Assembly (NCBI GenBank): GCA_028095005.1
Contig: CM051463.1
Coordinates: 666,295 to 730,294 of the forward strand
Length of the DNA stretch: 64,000 nt
Direction of reading: 5' to 3'
From: Rhynchospora pubera
Taxonomy: Eukaryota > Streptophyta > Magnoliopsida > Poales > Cyperaceae
A model generated the notes under the pieces. That model searched no databases. It saw only the letters and a program-made list of their open reading frames with translations, and was not told the origin of the DNA. Of the stretch, positions 45,269 through 56,800 are shown in pieces (position 1 is the first letter of the stretch; every line of letters begins with the position of its first letter). Position numbers and translations under genes: made by a program.

Positions 45269-45869
45269 GGTTTAATGTTCAGGTCAGAAAGTGCTAAGTT
45301 AATGGATGAGATGAAGTGTCGATTTGAGAATTTGAGTTGACTGCTGGGTGGCAAGCTTTATGGAGGAAATTGAATTTGGGGTTGCTGATAGTGGAGCATT
45401 TGTTGAAACTTGATCTTGCTTTTGAACTCCTTGTGACACCTCAGCTACTTGGAAGCATAGCTGAAAAATTTAGTTGAGTTTGAGTTGAGCTGGAGCTCTT
45501 TTAGCTCTATTGCTAGAGACTTGAGAAACTTTTGTTTTGCAGTAATAATCTCTTGCATGCAACTACAATAGTGGAATTAGGAATCTCTGGTATTTATCAC
45601 TGCAATTTCAATCTTTAAGGAAATAATTTTTTTTTAAAAACTTCTTTTTTTTAATAGCCATTCATAATAGATCCTTTGTAGACTCAAAATTATACTCGAA
45701 TTGTTCAAAACAAACGATGATGTTGTTCTTTCTTCTTAGGAATCGGGAGACATGAATTCAAATTTGTGCTGCTTATTAATTATGAAATTAGATTATGTTA
45801 ACAGCTTAATAAACCTGTCAAAACCTGTTTTCTGATATGAGCATACCTTGTTTGCTGTAAATTTATTTC

Positions 45870-46735
45870 CAAGGAAACCTTGTCAATTTATGGTGGTAAA
45901 ACCATATCAATCTTGCAAGAGGTTCCATATGTTTATGACGCTATGAAGGTTTGTTGACGGCATTAGGTACTTAACTTCTGATGAGAGTACTGGTAATGGT
46001 GTAAAGAAAGTGGGTTGTTTGTTGTCTCACATATAGAAGTTTGTATGCTTATTTTGTCGGGAAATTCTGGTAGCGTTTTATTTATTTATTTATTTATTAT
46101 TGTTATTTTTTTTTGGAATAACGGCCCTTGGGCTTTCAAGCTTAGAAATCAAAGATAGTTAACGAGATTACAGCTTGAAAACAAACGAAGAGCCCCTTGT
46201 GGGAGCAGTTAGCCCCTTAAATTCTAATCCTAAAATAAGTCATTTTCCTGATATACCAGATACAGAGCCTTAAATTAACAGAATTACACAAAATAAATCT
46301 CCGAAGAGAAACTAACAGGCTTTGAAAAGAAATAAAAGCTATAAAGAAACTAGGGAGTGTTGGGGCTTCCGTCTCAACCTCCCACCTGGAAACCCACTGT
46401 AAATTTCCAAATCAATTTCAATGCTTGCCAGAAAATACTAGTCCTGTACACCTTTAAAATTAACTCCTGTTCTCCTTGCTAAGTATGTGCTAGCCCCACG
46501 GCCTGTCTGGTATCTATTTTAGATGACTATGTAAAGAGTAATCTGACAAACCAGTCACAGAATTCAAATAAAATTGGAACCTGCAATTTCCACTTGGCAA
46601 AGTTACCTTCCCAGCTTTGGGTTGAGTACAAGCTCAGGACTTATTTGTAGGGCTGAAGAAATTTTGGTAAGGTTTCTGACAAGGTGTCTGTTGTTATGGA
46701 TTTAGCTCCAAGGAGAAAAGTTGGTGAGGTAACTT
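45870..46735 (+). pseudogene. Decayed GAE fragment 1 (split by retroposon)
   Basis: Bases 45870-46013 align with the GAE coding stretch 43078-43222; shared words include ACCATATC and GAGAGTACTGGTA. Bases 46696-46734 align with the GAE 3' end around 43470-43508, including TTGGTGAGGTAA. Between them lies an inserted retroposon. 3'-UTR-like similarity continues to about 46900. Frame is lost by many small changes. Confidence 0.8.
46079..46657 (-). mobile_element. Antisense retroposon (SINE/LINE 3' fragment)
   Basis: Begins on the plus strand with a (TTTA)n/T-rich run, read as a (TAAA)n poly-A-like tail on the minus strand, and continues about 580 bp with no frame. Flanked by similar 18-bp sequences at 46061-46078 and 46658-46675 (GAAATTCTGGTAGCGTTT and GAAATTTTGGTAAGGTTT, 15 of 18 identical), consistent with an old target duplication. 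Confidence 0.5.
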
Positions 46736-47261
46736 TGAAGTACTTATATTTTTTTAATATATATGTTACTATGTTAATAATGGTGGTTCATTGTTAATGG
46801 ACATAATGTTGGCTTAATAATTAATTGGTCTTTCATCTATCAGATTTATGAAAATCACTTGCAGACTGGATTGTTTACTATTTGTGGAGGAACTAACTCT
46901 AGTTTGATAAATGATAATATGCTTAGCTGCTATATATGAAGAATTCTACATGAATACTGGTATGTCTGGGAATGATTTTATTGCTTTCCAGTTGACGGGT
47001 CTGACAATTTGAGAGTAATAGTTAATAATGTTTCTAATACAAGCATAATACACACAAGCAGTTGCTGTATCATTTGACAATTTAGTTATTTGTATATACT
47101 TAAAAATAGTCAATACCCACTAAGGCTGTCAAAATTAATCCTTAGTCAGTTTTGATGTTGGAGTAGTTGTTTTTTATATTAGGTTCACTGCAATATCCCT
47201 TCTGAATTCACAGAAAAAGTGCCGTGTCAAAGAGATGTTCAACTAGTAATTACTTCATTTT

Positions 47262-47400
47262 AATGTAGCATTTTGGACCCTTTTAGTCTAGCAAATATTG
47301 TACCATTTGGTTTAATTATAATATGGAATAAGAATGCTATATCTCATGGTTTTCACAGTAATTGTGTTGAGACCTAGTTTTAGAATAATGCAATGTAGGC
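47262..47400 (+). repeat. Non-coding block duplicated at 49108-49258
   Basis: Both copies contain, in order, CATTTTGGAC, TCTAG(C/T)AAATAT, a TTATAA run, ATATCTCAT and GTTTTAGAATAATG. This is further evidence that the region between the two Gly/Ser-rich genes arose by repeated local duplication. Confidence 0.75.
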
Positions 47401-47640
47401 TATTTAAAGGCAGCTTCTAGCACATTGGTCGGCTTTCAGTATTCTTTTGTAATCTAAATTGGATAAATACTATGAAGATAATAAATCTAATACTGCATTG
47501 CTCAATTCTTCAGTTTTGTCCTTCCAAAGCTATGTATTTAGTATTCTCCATTTGTGTTTTATTTCCTTTAGATAAACACAACGAATTATTGGTTTGGAAA
47601 CATTAATTGGAACAATTAAAAGAAAATGAAGGTGCATTCG

Positions 47641-48300
47641 GTATTTTGGATACTGCTGAGAGATGAATTTAAGAACTAAACTGGTACAGGTGGTACCAAA
47701 GTGGCACTACTGCATGTCAACATCATCACGACTACTATTCTGTAAGTGTCAGCTGTCAGGATGCCGACTTTGATATCAATGGTAGGAACTATCTTGATAT
47801 TAACCCATGTAGCGTGTCACAGAGTTGCAAAGTATTAAAGATGTAGAAATTACAAGTCGAAAGTAGAATTTCATCTTTGTATCGGGGTAACAAAGTGAAG
47901 ACTGGTCTACATTTTACAAGGTGTTGTATATTTTACTCTAATTTAAAATTTTATTGCAGTATCGATGCTTGTATTATACAAGTTCTCTGGATTATTGGTA
48001 TGGGGACGTTGTTGGGTTTCGGGACAGAGCCGTGCCTCACCTAATTAATAGAATTATAAAAAAATTTAAAGCTAGTTTTTTTTTTAAATTTTTTTGCAAA
48101 AAAATTGTAAATATATACTCATAGATTAAAATAATTATAAATTAGAAAGATTATGTTCCGTTATGAAACTCTATTGCATTTCCTGACTCGCCCCTAGTTG
48201 GGTTAATTGCTAATAGCTATAGTGCTAATTTGTCTTATATGATAGATTTATGGGAAATTGTTGAGCGCAGAGTTGGTTCTTTTCCTGTGAAGGACCTAAC
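47641..48300 (+). pseudogene. Decayed GAE fragment 2
   Basis: Bases 47645-47700 align with GAE around 43178-43218 (TTGGATACTGCTGAGA, then ACTGGTACAGGTGGTA after a short insertion). Bases 47750-47800 align with GAE around 43265-43310 (CTGTCA and TATCAAT in order). 48204-48300 resembles the GAE 3' UTR (TAGATTTATG, then TTTTCCTGTGAAGGACCTAACT). No usable frame remains. Confidence 0.75.
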
Positions 48301-49107
48301 TTTACTTGACAATATATTAGGCTGCCGGTACGTCCGATAAGTATGCTGGTTTTCACTTGAACTGTACCATGTTCCAGAGAGAATTGATATTGATGTTTTC
48401 AATTTCAACAAAAAATTTTAATGATACCGAAGGAAATAAAACTGTTGTTTTGTTTGTGTCAAAAAAATTATGTCTTGGAGATGCTTAATTGGTTGGAATT
48501 TTTGACGGTTTAGAGCTTAACAACCACTATCAAGTTTGTCTTAGAAAACTATTGATGGCTTAACATTTAACATTGATAATCTTGACAAATTTTTTTATAC
48601 AAATATTTTCTTAAATCATATACATAATTTTTATAAATAGAAAAAAACACTTATGTTATTTCCATACTAGATTTATTGCGTCTTATTTTTCCTTCAATAT
48701 GAATTCTATTTGATATTCCATCAAATACCATTAAATATGAAATCGTTGCAAGTTCAAGTTTTCTTTTCATGAATGCTGAAAATTCAATCAAACTTTCTTT
48801 TTTCTTGAAGAACAGTTCAATCAAATTCTTTAATTTTTTTTTTGTATGATAATGTATATAAATCATAGATTGTAAATAACTACTGGATTATAAAAATTAA
48901 ATTTAATAGTAATGGTTGTTCAGTCTTCAGACTAAAACTTTTCCGTTCTGAGTGGATCACAACCTTGTTTAATACGCATTTAAGCTGTACAATAACGCCA
49001 TTTGCTACTCATGATTTTCAAGAAACATATTTATGTGTAAGGCTCAATGCAATGTTCCTTATGCATATAAAAATATATTAACAAAATACTGATCTGTAAT
49101 TCATTTT

Positions 49108-49258
49108 TCAAAGGATCATTTTGGACATTTTACTCTAGTAAATATGGCAATTATTATTATTTTTTTTTTGCTGTAATTATAACATGTCACGAGAAAATTA
49201 TATCTCATCGTTTTTATTGTAAATGTGCGAGGAAATGAGTTTTAGAATAATGAAATAT
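49108..49258 (+). repeat. Second copy of non-coding block
   Basis: Homologous to 47262-47400 with scattered changes and an expanded T-rich run. Confidence 0.7.
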
Positions 49259-49487
49259 TGAAAATATAAAGACATGCAGGGTATAATATGATCGACACGT
49301 TATCATTCTACAAATAATCACACAGGTTTTATTCCAATACGAATTAGTACCATAAGCTAGCTAGATTGTGAACACAAGTACACAACATAGAAGTGTACTA
49401 GCTAGTACACTTGAGACAACAACCTGGACAACAATTTATGCACACAGCCAGGAGAAAAATGCCTGATGCTGTACACACTAGTTTCAC

Positions 49488-50159
49488 TCACTTCCCGTGT
49501 CCACCACCGGACCCGTATCCATGGCCTTCACCGTAGCCCGACCCATATCCATTTCCAGACCCGCTTCCTTCGCCATAACCCTCACCATAGCCTGACCCCT
49601 GGCCGGCACCAGAGCCATATCCATGGCCTTCACCATAGCCCGACCCATGTCCATTTCCTGACCCGCTTCCCTCACCATATCCTTCACCATGACCCGAACC
49701 TGAGCCAGACCCTGAACCATATCCTTCACCATGACCTGATCCATATCCAGACCCAGAGCCAGATCCTCCACCTGAACCATATCCAGATCCTGACCCAGAA
49801 CCTGAACCTGAACCAGCACCCGACCCAGCATATGAGCCACCAGACCCAGCTGATGAACCAGCTCCAGAACTAGCTGATGAGCCAGATCCTGAGCCAGAAG
49901 CAGAGCCTGAGCCAGACCCAGAACCAGATGCAGACCCGGTACCAGAAGCTGAGCCAGAGCCAGAACCTGAACCCGAGGCACTACCACCACCACCTAACCC
50001 TATGCTAACACCTCCACCAAGCCCGATACCAACAGCAACGCCATCCCCACCACCAAGGCTAAGTCCTAAGTCCTTCCTTGCCACACGGCTCTCACCTACA
50101 AATGTAAGTGATGCCACAGTAATGGTTGCAAGAAGAACTATTAATGTCATGGAAGCCAT
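49488..50159 (-). CDS. Secreted glycine/serine-rich protein (copy 2)
   Basis: 223 aa when started at MASMTLIVLLA, chosen because copy 1 starts MASMKVLVLLV; an in-frame ATG 30 bases upstream would add ten residues. The signal peptide is followed by SRVARKDLGLSLGGG, then Gly/Ser/Ala and GYGEGYG/GSGSGNG repeats to the same GSGGGHGK C-terminus as copy 1. Longer than copy 1 through extra repeat units. Probably a cell-wall or extracellular structural protein. Confidence 0.85.
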   Translation of the reverse strand: MASMTLIVLLATITVASLTFVGESRVARKDLGLSLGGGDGVAVGIGLGGGVSIGLGGGGSASGSGSGSGSASGTGSASGSGSGSGSASGSGSGSSASSGAGSSAGSGGSYAGSGAGSGSGSGSGSGYGSGGGSGSGSGYGSGHGEGYGSGSGSGSGHGEGYGEGSGSGNGHGSGYGEGHGYGSGAGQGSGYGEGYGEGSGSGNGYGSGYGEGHGYGSGGGHGK

Positions 50160-50268
50160 TTGTGTAAGTGGTTTTATTATCTTTGCCAAACGATTACTTG
50201 ATGATTATTATTTGGTAACAGACTGCTTGATGTTTTTGTTGGTGAAATGGGGTGCGACTGAAGGTGCT

Positions 50269-50276
50269 ATTTATAG
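50269..50276 (-). promoter_or_regulatory. TATA box of Gly/Ser-rich gene copy 2
   Basis: CTATAAAT on the minus strand about 110 bp before the chosen ATG, in the same CCCTATAAATAGC context as copy 1. Confidence 0.75.
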
Positions 50277-51570
50277 GGTTCAAAGCTTGAAGTTGGTTAG
50301 AGGTCAAACGTCGTGGGGTGATTTTTAAATGTGTGTTTGAATTTGGAGTTGGTGATTGAGTCACTGAGTGGCAAAGTTTGTGGCTGAACTTGAGTTTGCA
50401 ATCTTTTGCTAGTGGAGCATTTGCAATAATTTGATCTTGATCTTTTCTTTTGCATACCTTATGACACCTCAGACACTGGTCAACTCAATAGTTTGTGCAC
50501 TTGATTTGGTGCTGACTTTCCAGCTGTTTGGTTTTAATTAGAGGCTATGGCTTCAACGCAAGTCGTCTTGCATGCGAGACGCGACTGTGTGTAAGTGTAA
50601 TAGCACACTAGCGAAATTGTTGTATTTACTATTTGCACCTGCAATTTTTGTTCGGATAAGTGACAAAATTTTAAAGGTTCTACCATCTGCTTTCATATTT
50701 TCATTATGGTTGTTTACAGGAGCTATCTTAATTGAAAAAATTGCTACTCTATACAAGAATAGTACAAACACAATTAATTAAGTTTTGTTTAGTTTTTGTT
50801 TAATAAATAATTTATTTTACGGCCATAACATTAGGAAAAATATGGCTCTTATATATATTGTGTTCAATAGAGATAAGCCATATGGCTAGTTTGGTTTGGT
50901 GATAATAAAGTTAGGCCCTGATTAGAACAGGGGATTCAACTAGAATTTTTTTCGATCAAAATAGATGGATTTGATCGAAATTTTCATATTATTAAACCCA
51001 ACGAAATCAAGAATATTTATTTCTAATTAAATGAAAATCCCTCGGAAAAATAATTTTGATTAAAGCCAATAAAGTCATGTTTACTCGCATTGATCAATGA
51101 TCAATTATAATAAGAACTTAATATTTAAGTTGGATTGTTTATAACTTTGTGAAAAATAACACTGGTTTTTAGTACATGACTTATTTAAGTTGTGGTGAAC
51201 AGGTACAGTCTTGTTAATTTTCTGTTTACTTTAATATATGATAACTTCTTAATTAATCATTGTAGGTCAAAACAAAAACAAACTATTTAATATGTTTTTT
51301 ATCGTCGGGTCAGGAAAATAACCCAACAACATGTGTAACTTTATTGCATTTATCTTTTGAAAATCTTTAATATGCGAATACTTAAATTAAAAAAAGGTGG
51401 CTCTAGAAACTTCCAATTGTTGATAGTGACCATGGAGAATTAAGTGGAGGATTGGTAATAATGCACAAATGGCATCTCAATATCGCAGTACTGTACAAAT
51501 GGCCGAAATGGATAAACGTTATATTGTTGATAAATAAACTAGATTTTTAAATAAGTAACTAGAAAATATT
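50277..51570. other. Spacer upstream of copy 2 and before the copia element
   Basis: The first ~200 bases are promoter sequence shared with copy 1. The rest is AT-rich with no gene visible. Confidence 0.5.
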
Positions 51571-51575
51571 GTATG

Positions 51576-51788
51576 TGTTATAAATGAAATTATATATTGA
51601 TTGTCCATTTTTATTATTCCTATTAATTGTATGAGATCTATAGCATTAATTAGAAGATTTATTTTTCCTTATAAATAGATGATGTATACTGTAATCTAAA
51701 TTGAACAATTGAGAATAAGAATTACAGAGCACCACTTTACTCTCTCTTTTATCTTTATCTCTTCCACCTTTCACTTTATTTTACAACA
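51576..51788 (+). repeat. Left LTR of copia element
   Basis: 213 bp, TGTTATAA...ACAACA; contains a TATA-like TTATAAATAG near 51669. Confidence 0.93.
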
Positions 51789-51802
51789 CGTTATCAGCAC
51801 GA
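51789..51802 (+). promoter_or_regulatory. Putative primer binding site matching tRNA-Ile anticodon arm
   Basis: CGTTATCAGCACGA follows the left LTR directly. It lacks the TGG that pairs with a tRNA 3' CCA end. Its reverse complement TCGTGCTGATAACG equals the anticodon arm of plant tRNA-Ile(AAU) except at the wobble position, where inosine would pair with C. The tRNA sequence is from memory. Confidence 0.5.
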
Positions 51803-52167
51803 ATTGCTCGGGAGGAAAAGGTAAAAGGGTTTTGATTGAAATTGATATAGATTTCCACTTGTCCATTTGTTCCCCTTCGTATCCAATTTTTTTTTTTTTC
51901 TCTCTGAAATTGATGTACGTAGTTGAAAACTTTTATAATCTGTTTAGATCTATTTCATTACGTTGCTAACAAGAAATGAGATACATATTTCTTTTCTACT
52001 TATCCTTTTTCTTTTCGTATCCATTTTTTTTTTCCTCTGGAATCACAAACTTAAATAATACGTTATCAATAATACATTTAGATCTGTAAAACATCGCAAT
52101 ATTGTTTTTATTGAGACATTTAGATCTGTTTTTTTTCAAAGAAAAAAAACCTGGAGTTTTATATCTT

Positions 52168-52382
52168 AATAACTAGAAGTTATTATAATCTAATAGATGA
52201 GAATAACCCCAAGTTATTCTTCTAATTGTGTAGTCAAAAAAAAAAAAATTAACCAGAAGTTATTGAATATTATAACCTGAAGTTATAATCATATGAATTG
52301 TATTTATTTTTTTTCCATTCATTATGTTATAGTTTTTTTTTTATCATGACATGAAGTTATGACATTAATAACCTGAAGTTAT
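52168..52382 (+). repeat. Six copies of an AATAACnnnnAGTTATT dyad in the copia leader
   Basis: Imperfect palindromes at about 52168, 52202, 52249, 52271, 52346 and 52366, most reading (A/T)ATAAC-CTGA-AGTTAT(T/A). They sit between the primer site and gag and would form small hairpins in the genomic RNA. Confidence 0.7.
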
Positions 52383-52407
52383 TTGTGCTTTGTTTTTCGT
52401 AGTACAC

Positions 52408-53401
52408 ATGGCAAATCTTACAAAACTTGAGTTTGCTGCTCTTGAACTTTCGGGCAAGAATTTTCTCCCATGGACCCTCGATGCTGAAATACATCTTACG
52501 GCAAATGGTTTGCAAGAAACCATTAAGGATGAAAATAAAGCCGTCCTGCAGGGAGGACTGTGCTAAAGCTATGATTTTTCTTCGTCACCACCTCCACGAA
52601 GATTTGAAAAATGAATATTTAACAGTGAAAAAACCGTTAGAACTCTGGAAGAGTTTGAAAGAAAGATTTGACCATCAAAAATATGTTTTATTACCAAAAG
52701 CTCGTTATGAATGGATTCATTTAAGGTTACAAGATTATAAATCTGTTGCAGAATACAATTCTGCAATGTTTCGGATAACCTCCGAACTTAAATTATGTGG
52801 TGAACCTATTAAAGAAGAAGACATGTTAGAAAAAACATTTTCCACATTTCATGCCTCAAATTTGCTCCTGCAGCAGCAATATCGAGAGCGTGGTTTTAAG
52901 AAATACTCTGAATTAGTATCATGTCTCCTAGTTGCAGAACAAAATAATGAGCTTCTAATGAAAAATCACCAAGCACGACCCACTGGTTCAACTCCATTCC
53001 CTGAAGCGAATGTGATATCATCTAATAGAGGACGCGGTCGTGGCCATAAGAATTTTTATGGACGCGGCCGTGGTCGTGGGCGTGGTCGCAGCTATACTTG
53101 GCGACGTGATGGTCAAAACAATAAACCAAATGAAAATAATATGGTGAAAAATGATAAAGCAAAACGTCATGAAAATATTTGCTATCGATGTGGCATGACA
53201 AATCACTAGTCTCGTACCTGTCGTACACCCAAGCATCTAGTATTGCTCTATCAAACTTCGATCAAGAAAAAGGAGAAAAATCTAGAAGTTAATTTGGCTG
53301 AAAATAATCATGAGAATGGTTTCCAAACAGATACACATCTGGATGTATCGGATTTTTCCAATAATGTTGATGAAGAAATAAATGCCATGAAGGAAAATTA
53401 G
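52408..53401 (+). pseudogene. copia gag (frameshift and nonsense)
   Basis: ATG at 52408 opens a gag start (MANLTKLEFAALELSGKNF). Near 52540-52560 the coding signal moves to another frame (AKAMIFLRHHLHEDLKNEYL), so one indel is present. The nucleocapsid zinc knuckle CYRCGMTNH is cut by TAG at 53207-53209 one residue after its His; the last Cys lies beyond the stop, so the CCHC finger cannot be made in one piece. The frame ends at 53399-53401. An Arg/Gly-rich segment (GRGRG) precedes the knuckle. Confidence 0.85.
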
Positions 53402-53884
53402 AATGTTTTCGTTTTTTTTTTGTATGCGAATAAATTAGAGATGGTTAGTTTAATTTCCCTTTTATTTTTTTTATGTACGCAAAATAAAATTATTAGCAAT
53501 GTTTGTTTATTTTTTCCCTGGCAATATTTTTTTTTCTGGTCTGCTTACTTATTTTTCTTTTAGAGCGCACAACATATTGAAGCAAATTGAGATATTTTCT
53601 CCGACCTACCATAAAATGCTCATATCACCTTTTTAATTTTTGTTTTACACTAATGCGTAAGTTATGCTGGGAATTAATTTTTTTTAGCGTATGTTAAGGT
53701 AATGGCTAATTTATAATACCAAGGATAAGGACTATGCTCATTTAATTTCATGGTAATTGCTCAATTAATTTTGTTGTACAGTATTCCGATAAAAGACTTA
53801 CCCATGAAAAAGTCTATATGAGAATGAAGCAAGTTTATTTCTTTTTCTTTTAATTTTATTTATTTTATTTCATTTTAAGGGAAA
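53402..53884 (+). other. T-rich gag-pol spacer of the copia element
   Basis: About 480 bases without a useful frame, very T-rich, between the gag stop and the protease frame. It could be an intron-like or regulatory spacer or an old insertion; no inverted repeats or target duplication are evident. Confidence 0.5.
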
Positions 53885-56800
53885 ATGACCGATGCAATGA
53901 TAATTAAAGAAGATTCGTGTCTAGTAGACAGCGGAACTACGAATACAATATTGAAAAGTAAGAAATATTTTTTACAATTGCATTGCAGTGTGGCTAATAT
54001 CCAAACTATTTATGGTTCAAGTAATATTATTGAAGGCTCCGGAAGAGCTTGTATTTTGTTACCTAAAGGAACAAAATTAATAATAGATGATGCATTATAT
54101 TCAAGTCGATCCAGAAGAAATCTACTAAGTTTTAAAGATATTCGAAAAAATGGTTATCATATTGAAACTTGAATGAGAAAAATTGCGAATATCTTCATAT
54201 CATATCTATTAAAAATGGCCAGAAAATATTATGGAGAAATTACAAGCATTATCAAATGGACTATATGGTACATATATAAGTACAATAGAATCAAATATGG
54301 TGACTAACCAGAAGTTAGTTGATCCAAAATTATTTACATTATGGCATGATAGATTGGGTCATCCAGGAAATATAATGATGAGGAGAATAATTGAAAGTGC
54401 AAACGGACATCTCCTAAAGGACCTGAAGATCCTGTTATCAAAAGAATTGACATGCCAAGCATGCTCTCTTGGAAAGCTAATTACTAGACCATCTCCAAAT
54501 AAAGTTGGACCTGAAGCTTCATCATTTTTAGAACGAATTCAAAGAGATATATGTGGACCTATTACACCGTCATGTGGACCATTTAGATATTTTATGGTTT
54601 TAATTGATGCATCAACACGTTGGTCACATGTGTGTTTGTTAGCAACAAGAAATGTTGCATTTGCTAGATTATTAGCACAAATTATCCAATTGAGAGCTAA
54701 TTTTCCGGATTATCAAATTAAAAGAATCCGACTTGATAATGCAGGAGAATTTACATCCCAACCTTTTAATGATTATTGCATGTCTATTGGGATTACTGTA
54801 GAGCATTCAGTGGCACATGTTCATACACAAAACAGTCTAGCATAATCATTGATTAAAAGGTTACAATTAATAGCTAGACCATTACTTATGAAATCTAGTT
54901 TACCATCTTCTGCATGGGGACATGCCATATTACATGCTGCAGCACTAATTAGATTAAGACCAACTGCTGATCATAAATATTCCCCGTTACAATTGGTCTC
55001 CGGAAGAGAACCAAATTTGTCTCATTTAAAGGTATTTGGTTGTGCAATATATGTTCCAATTTCTCCTCCACAACGCACAAAAATGGGACCTCAAAGAAGG
55101 TTGGGAATTTATATTGGTTTTAACACTCCTTCCATTGTCAAATATTTAGAACCATTAACAGGAGATGTTTTTACAGCAAGATTCGCTGATTGTCATTTTG
55201 ATGAATCAATATTCCCAAATTTAGGGGAAGGAAAACAAAAACTGGATAGACAAGTGACATGTAATTCATCATTGTCTTATCTTGATCCTAGAAGTGGTCA
55301 ATGTGAACTTGAAGTTCAAAAGATTATAAACTTGCAAAGAATTGCAAATGAATTGCCTGATGCATTCACAGATATAAATAGAGTCACTAAATCACATATT
55401 CCAGCTATTAATGCACCTGCTCGAATAGATATTACAAAATTATCAAATGAATCTCATGAACGTAGAAAACGTGGAAGACCAATTGGTTCTAAGGATGTAA
55501 ATTCACGAAAAAGAAAAGAGCAGAATAAAGCAGTTGGTACAACCTCAAAAGAGGTTTACAAAGGTCCTGAAGAAACTAAATCTCCAGAAGAGATTAATAA
55601 AGTTCTAGAAGAAACTAAAATCTTTGAAGAGATTAAGAAAGTTCTAGAAGAAACCGAAGTACCAAATGATTATGAGATTTCTATAAATTATGTGAAAAAT
55701 AATACAACATTGAATAGGAATAAAACTCAAGTTGATGAAATTTTTGCATTCGCTGTAGCTAGTGATGTTATAAGCGAAGAAGAAAATGTGCCAAAAACCA
55801 TAAAAGAATGTAGAAAAAGAAATGATTGGACTAAATGGAAAGATGCTATAAAAGCTGAATTAAATTCGCTTGATAAACGACAAGTATTTGAACCAGTAGT
55901 CCAGACGCCCAAACATGTTAACCCTGTAGGTTACAAATGGATATTTGTCATTAAAAGAAATGAGAAAAATGAGATCGTGAGATATAAAGCAAGGCTAGTG
56001 GCACAAGGGTTTACACAAATATATGGAATTGATTATGAAGAAACGTATTCACCTGTAGTGGATGCAACAACTCTCAGATTTTTAATAGGTCTCGTAGTCA
56101 CAAAAAATCTTAAAATGCAACTTATGGATGTTGTCACAGCTTATCTATATGGTTCACTTGATAGTGACATATATATATGAAAATTCCCGAAGGATTAAAA
56201 ATGCCTGAAGCATATAAATCAAAACCTAGAGAAATGTACTCCATAAAGTTGAAAAAATCTTTATACGGACTAAAACAATCAGGTCGAATGTGGTATAATC
56301 GACTTAGTGAATATATTTTAAAAGAAGGATATAAGAATAATGCAATTAGTCCGTGTGTTTTTATTAAAAAATCAAATTTTGGTTTTGCAATCGTTGCAGT
56401 GTATGTTGATGATTTAAACATTATAGGATCTCCTGAAGAGATTGAAAAAACTGCAAAATTGTTGAAAAAGGAGTTTGAAATTAAAGACCTTGGTGTAACT
56501 AAATTTTGTCTCGGTCTGCATATCGAGCATTTAAAGAATGGAATATTTATCCATCAGTCAAATTATATTGAAAAATTACTAAAGAAATTTAGTATGGATA
56601 AAACTCATCCTTTGAAAATACCAATGGTCGTACGATCGTTAAATATAGAAGATGATCCTTTTCGCCCCCAAGAAAATGATGAAGCAGTACTTGGTCCTGA
56701 AGTGCCATACTTAAGTGCAATAGGAGCATTATTATATCTTGCAAATAATACCAGACCTGATATTTCATTTGCTGTAAATTTACTATCAAGATATAGTTCC

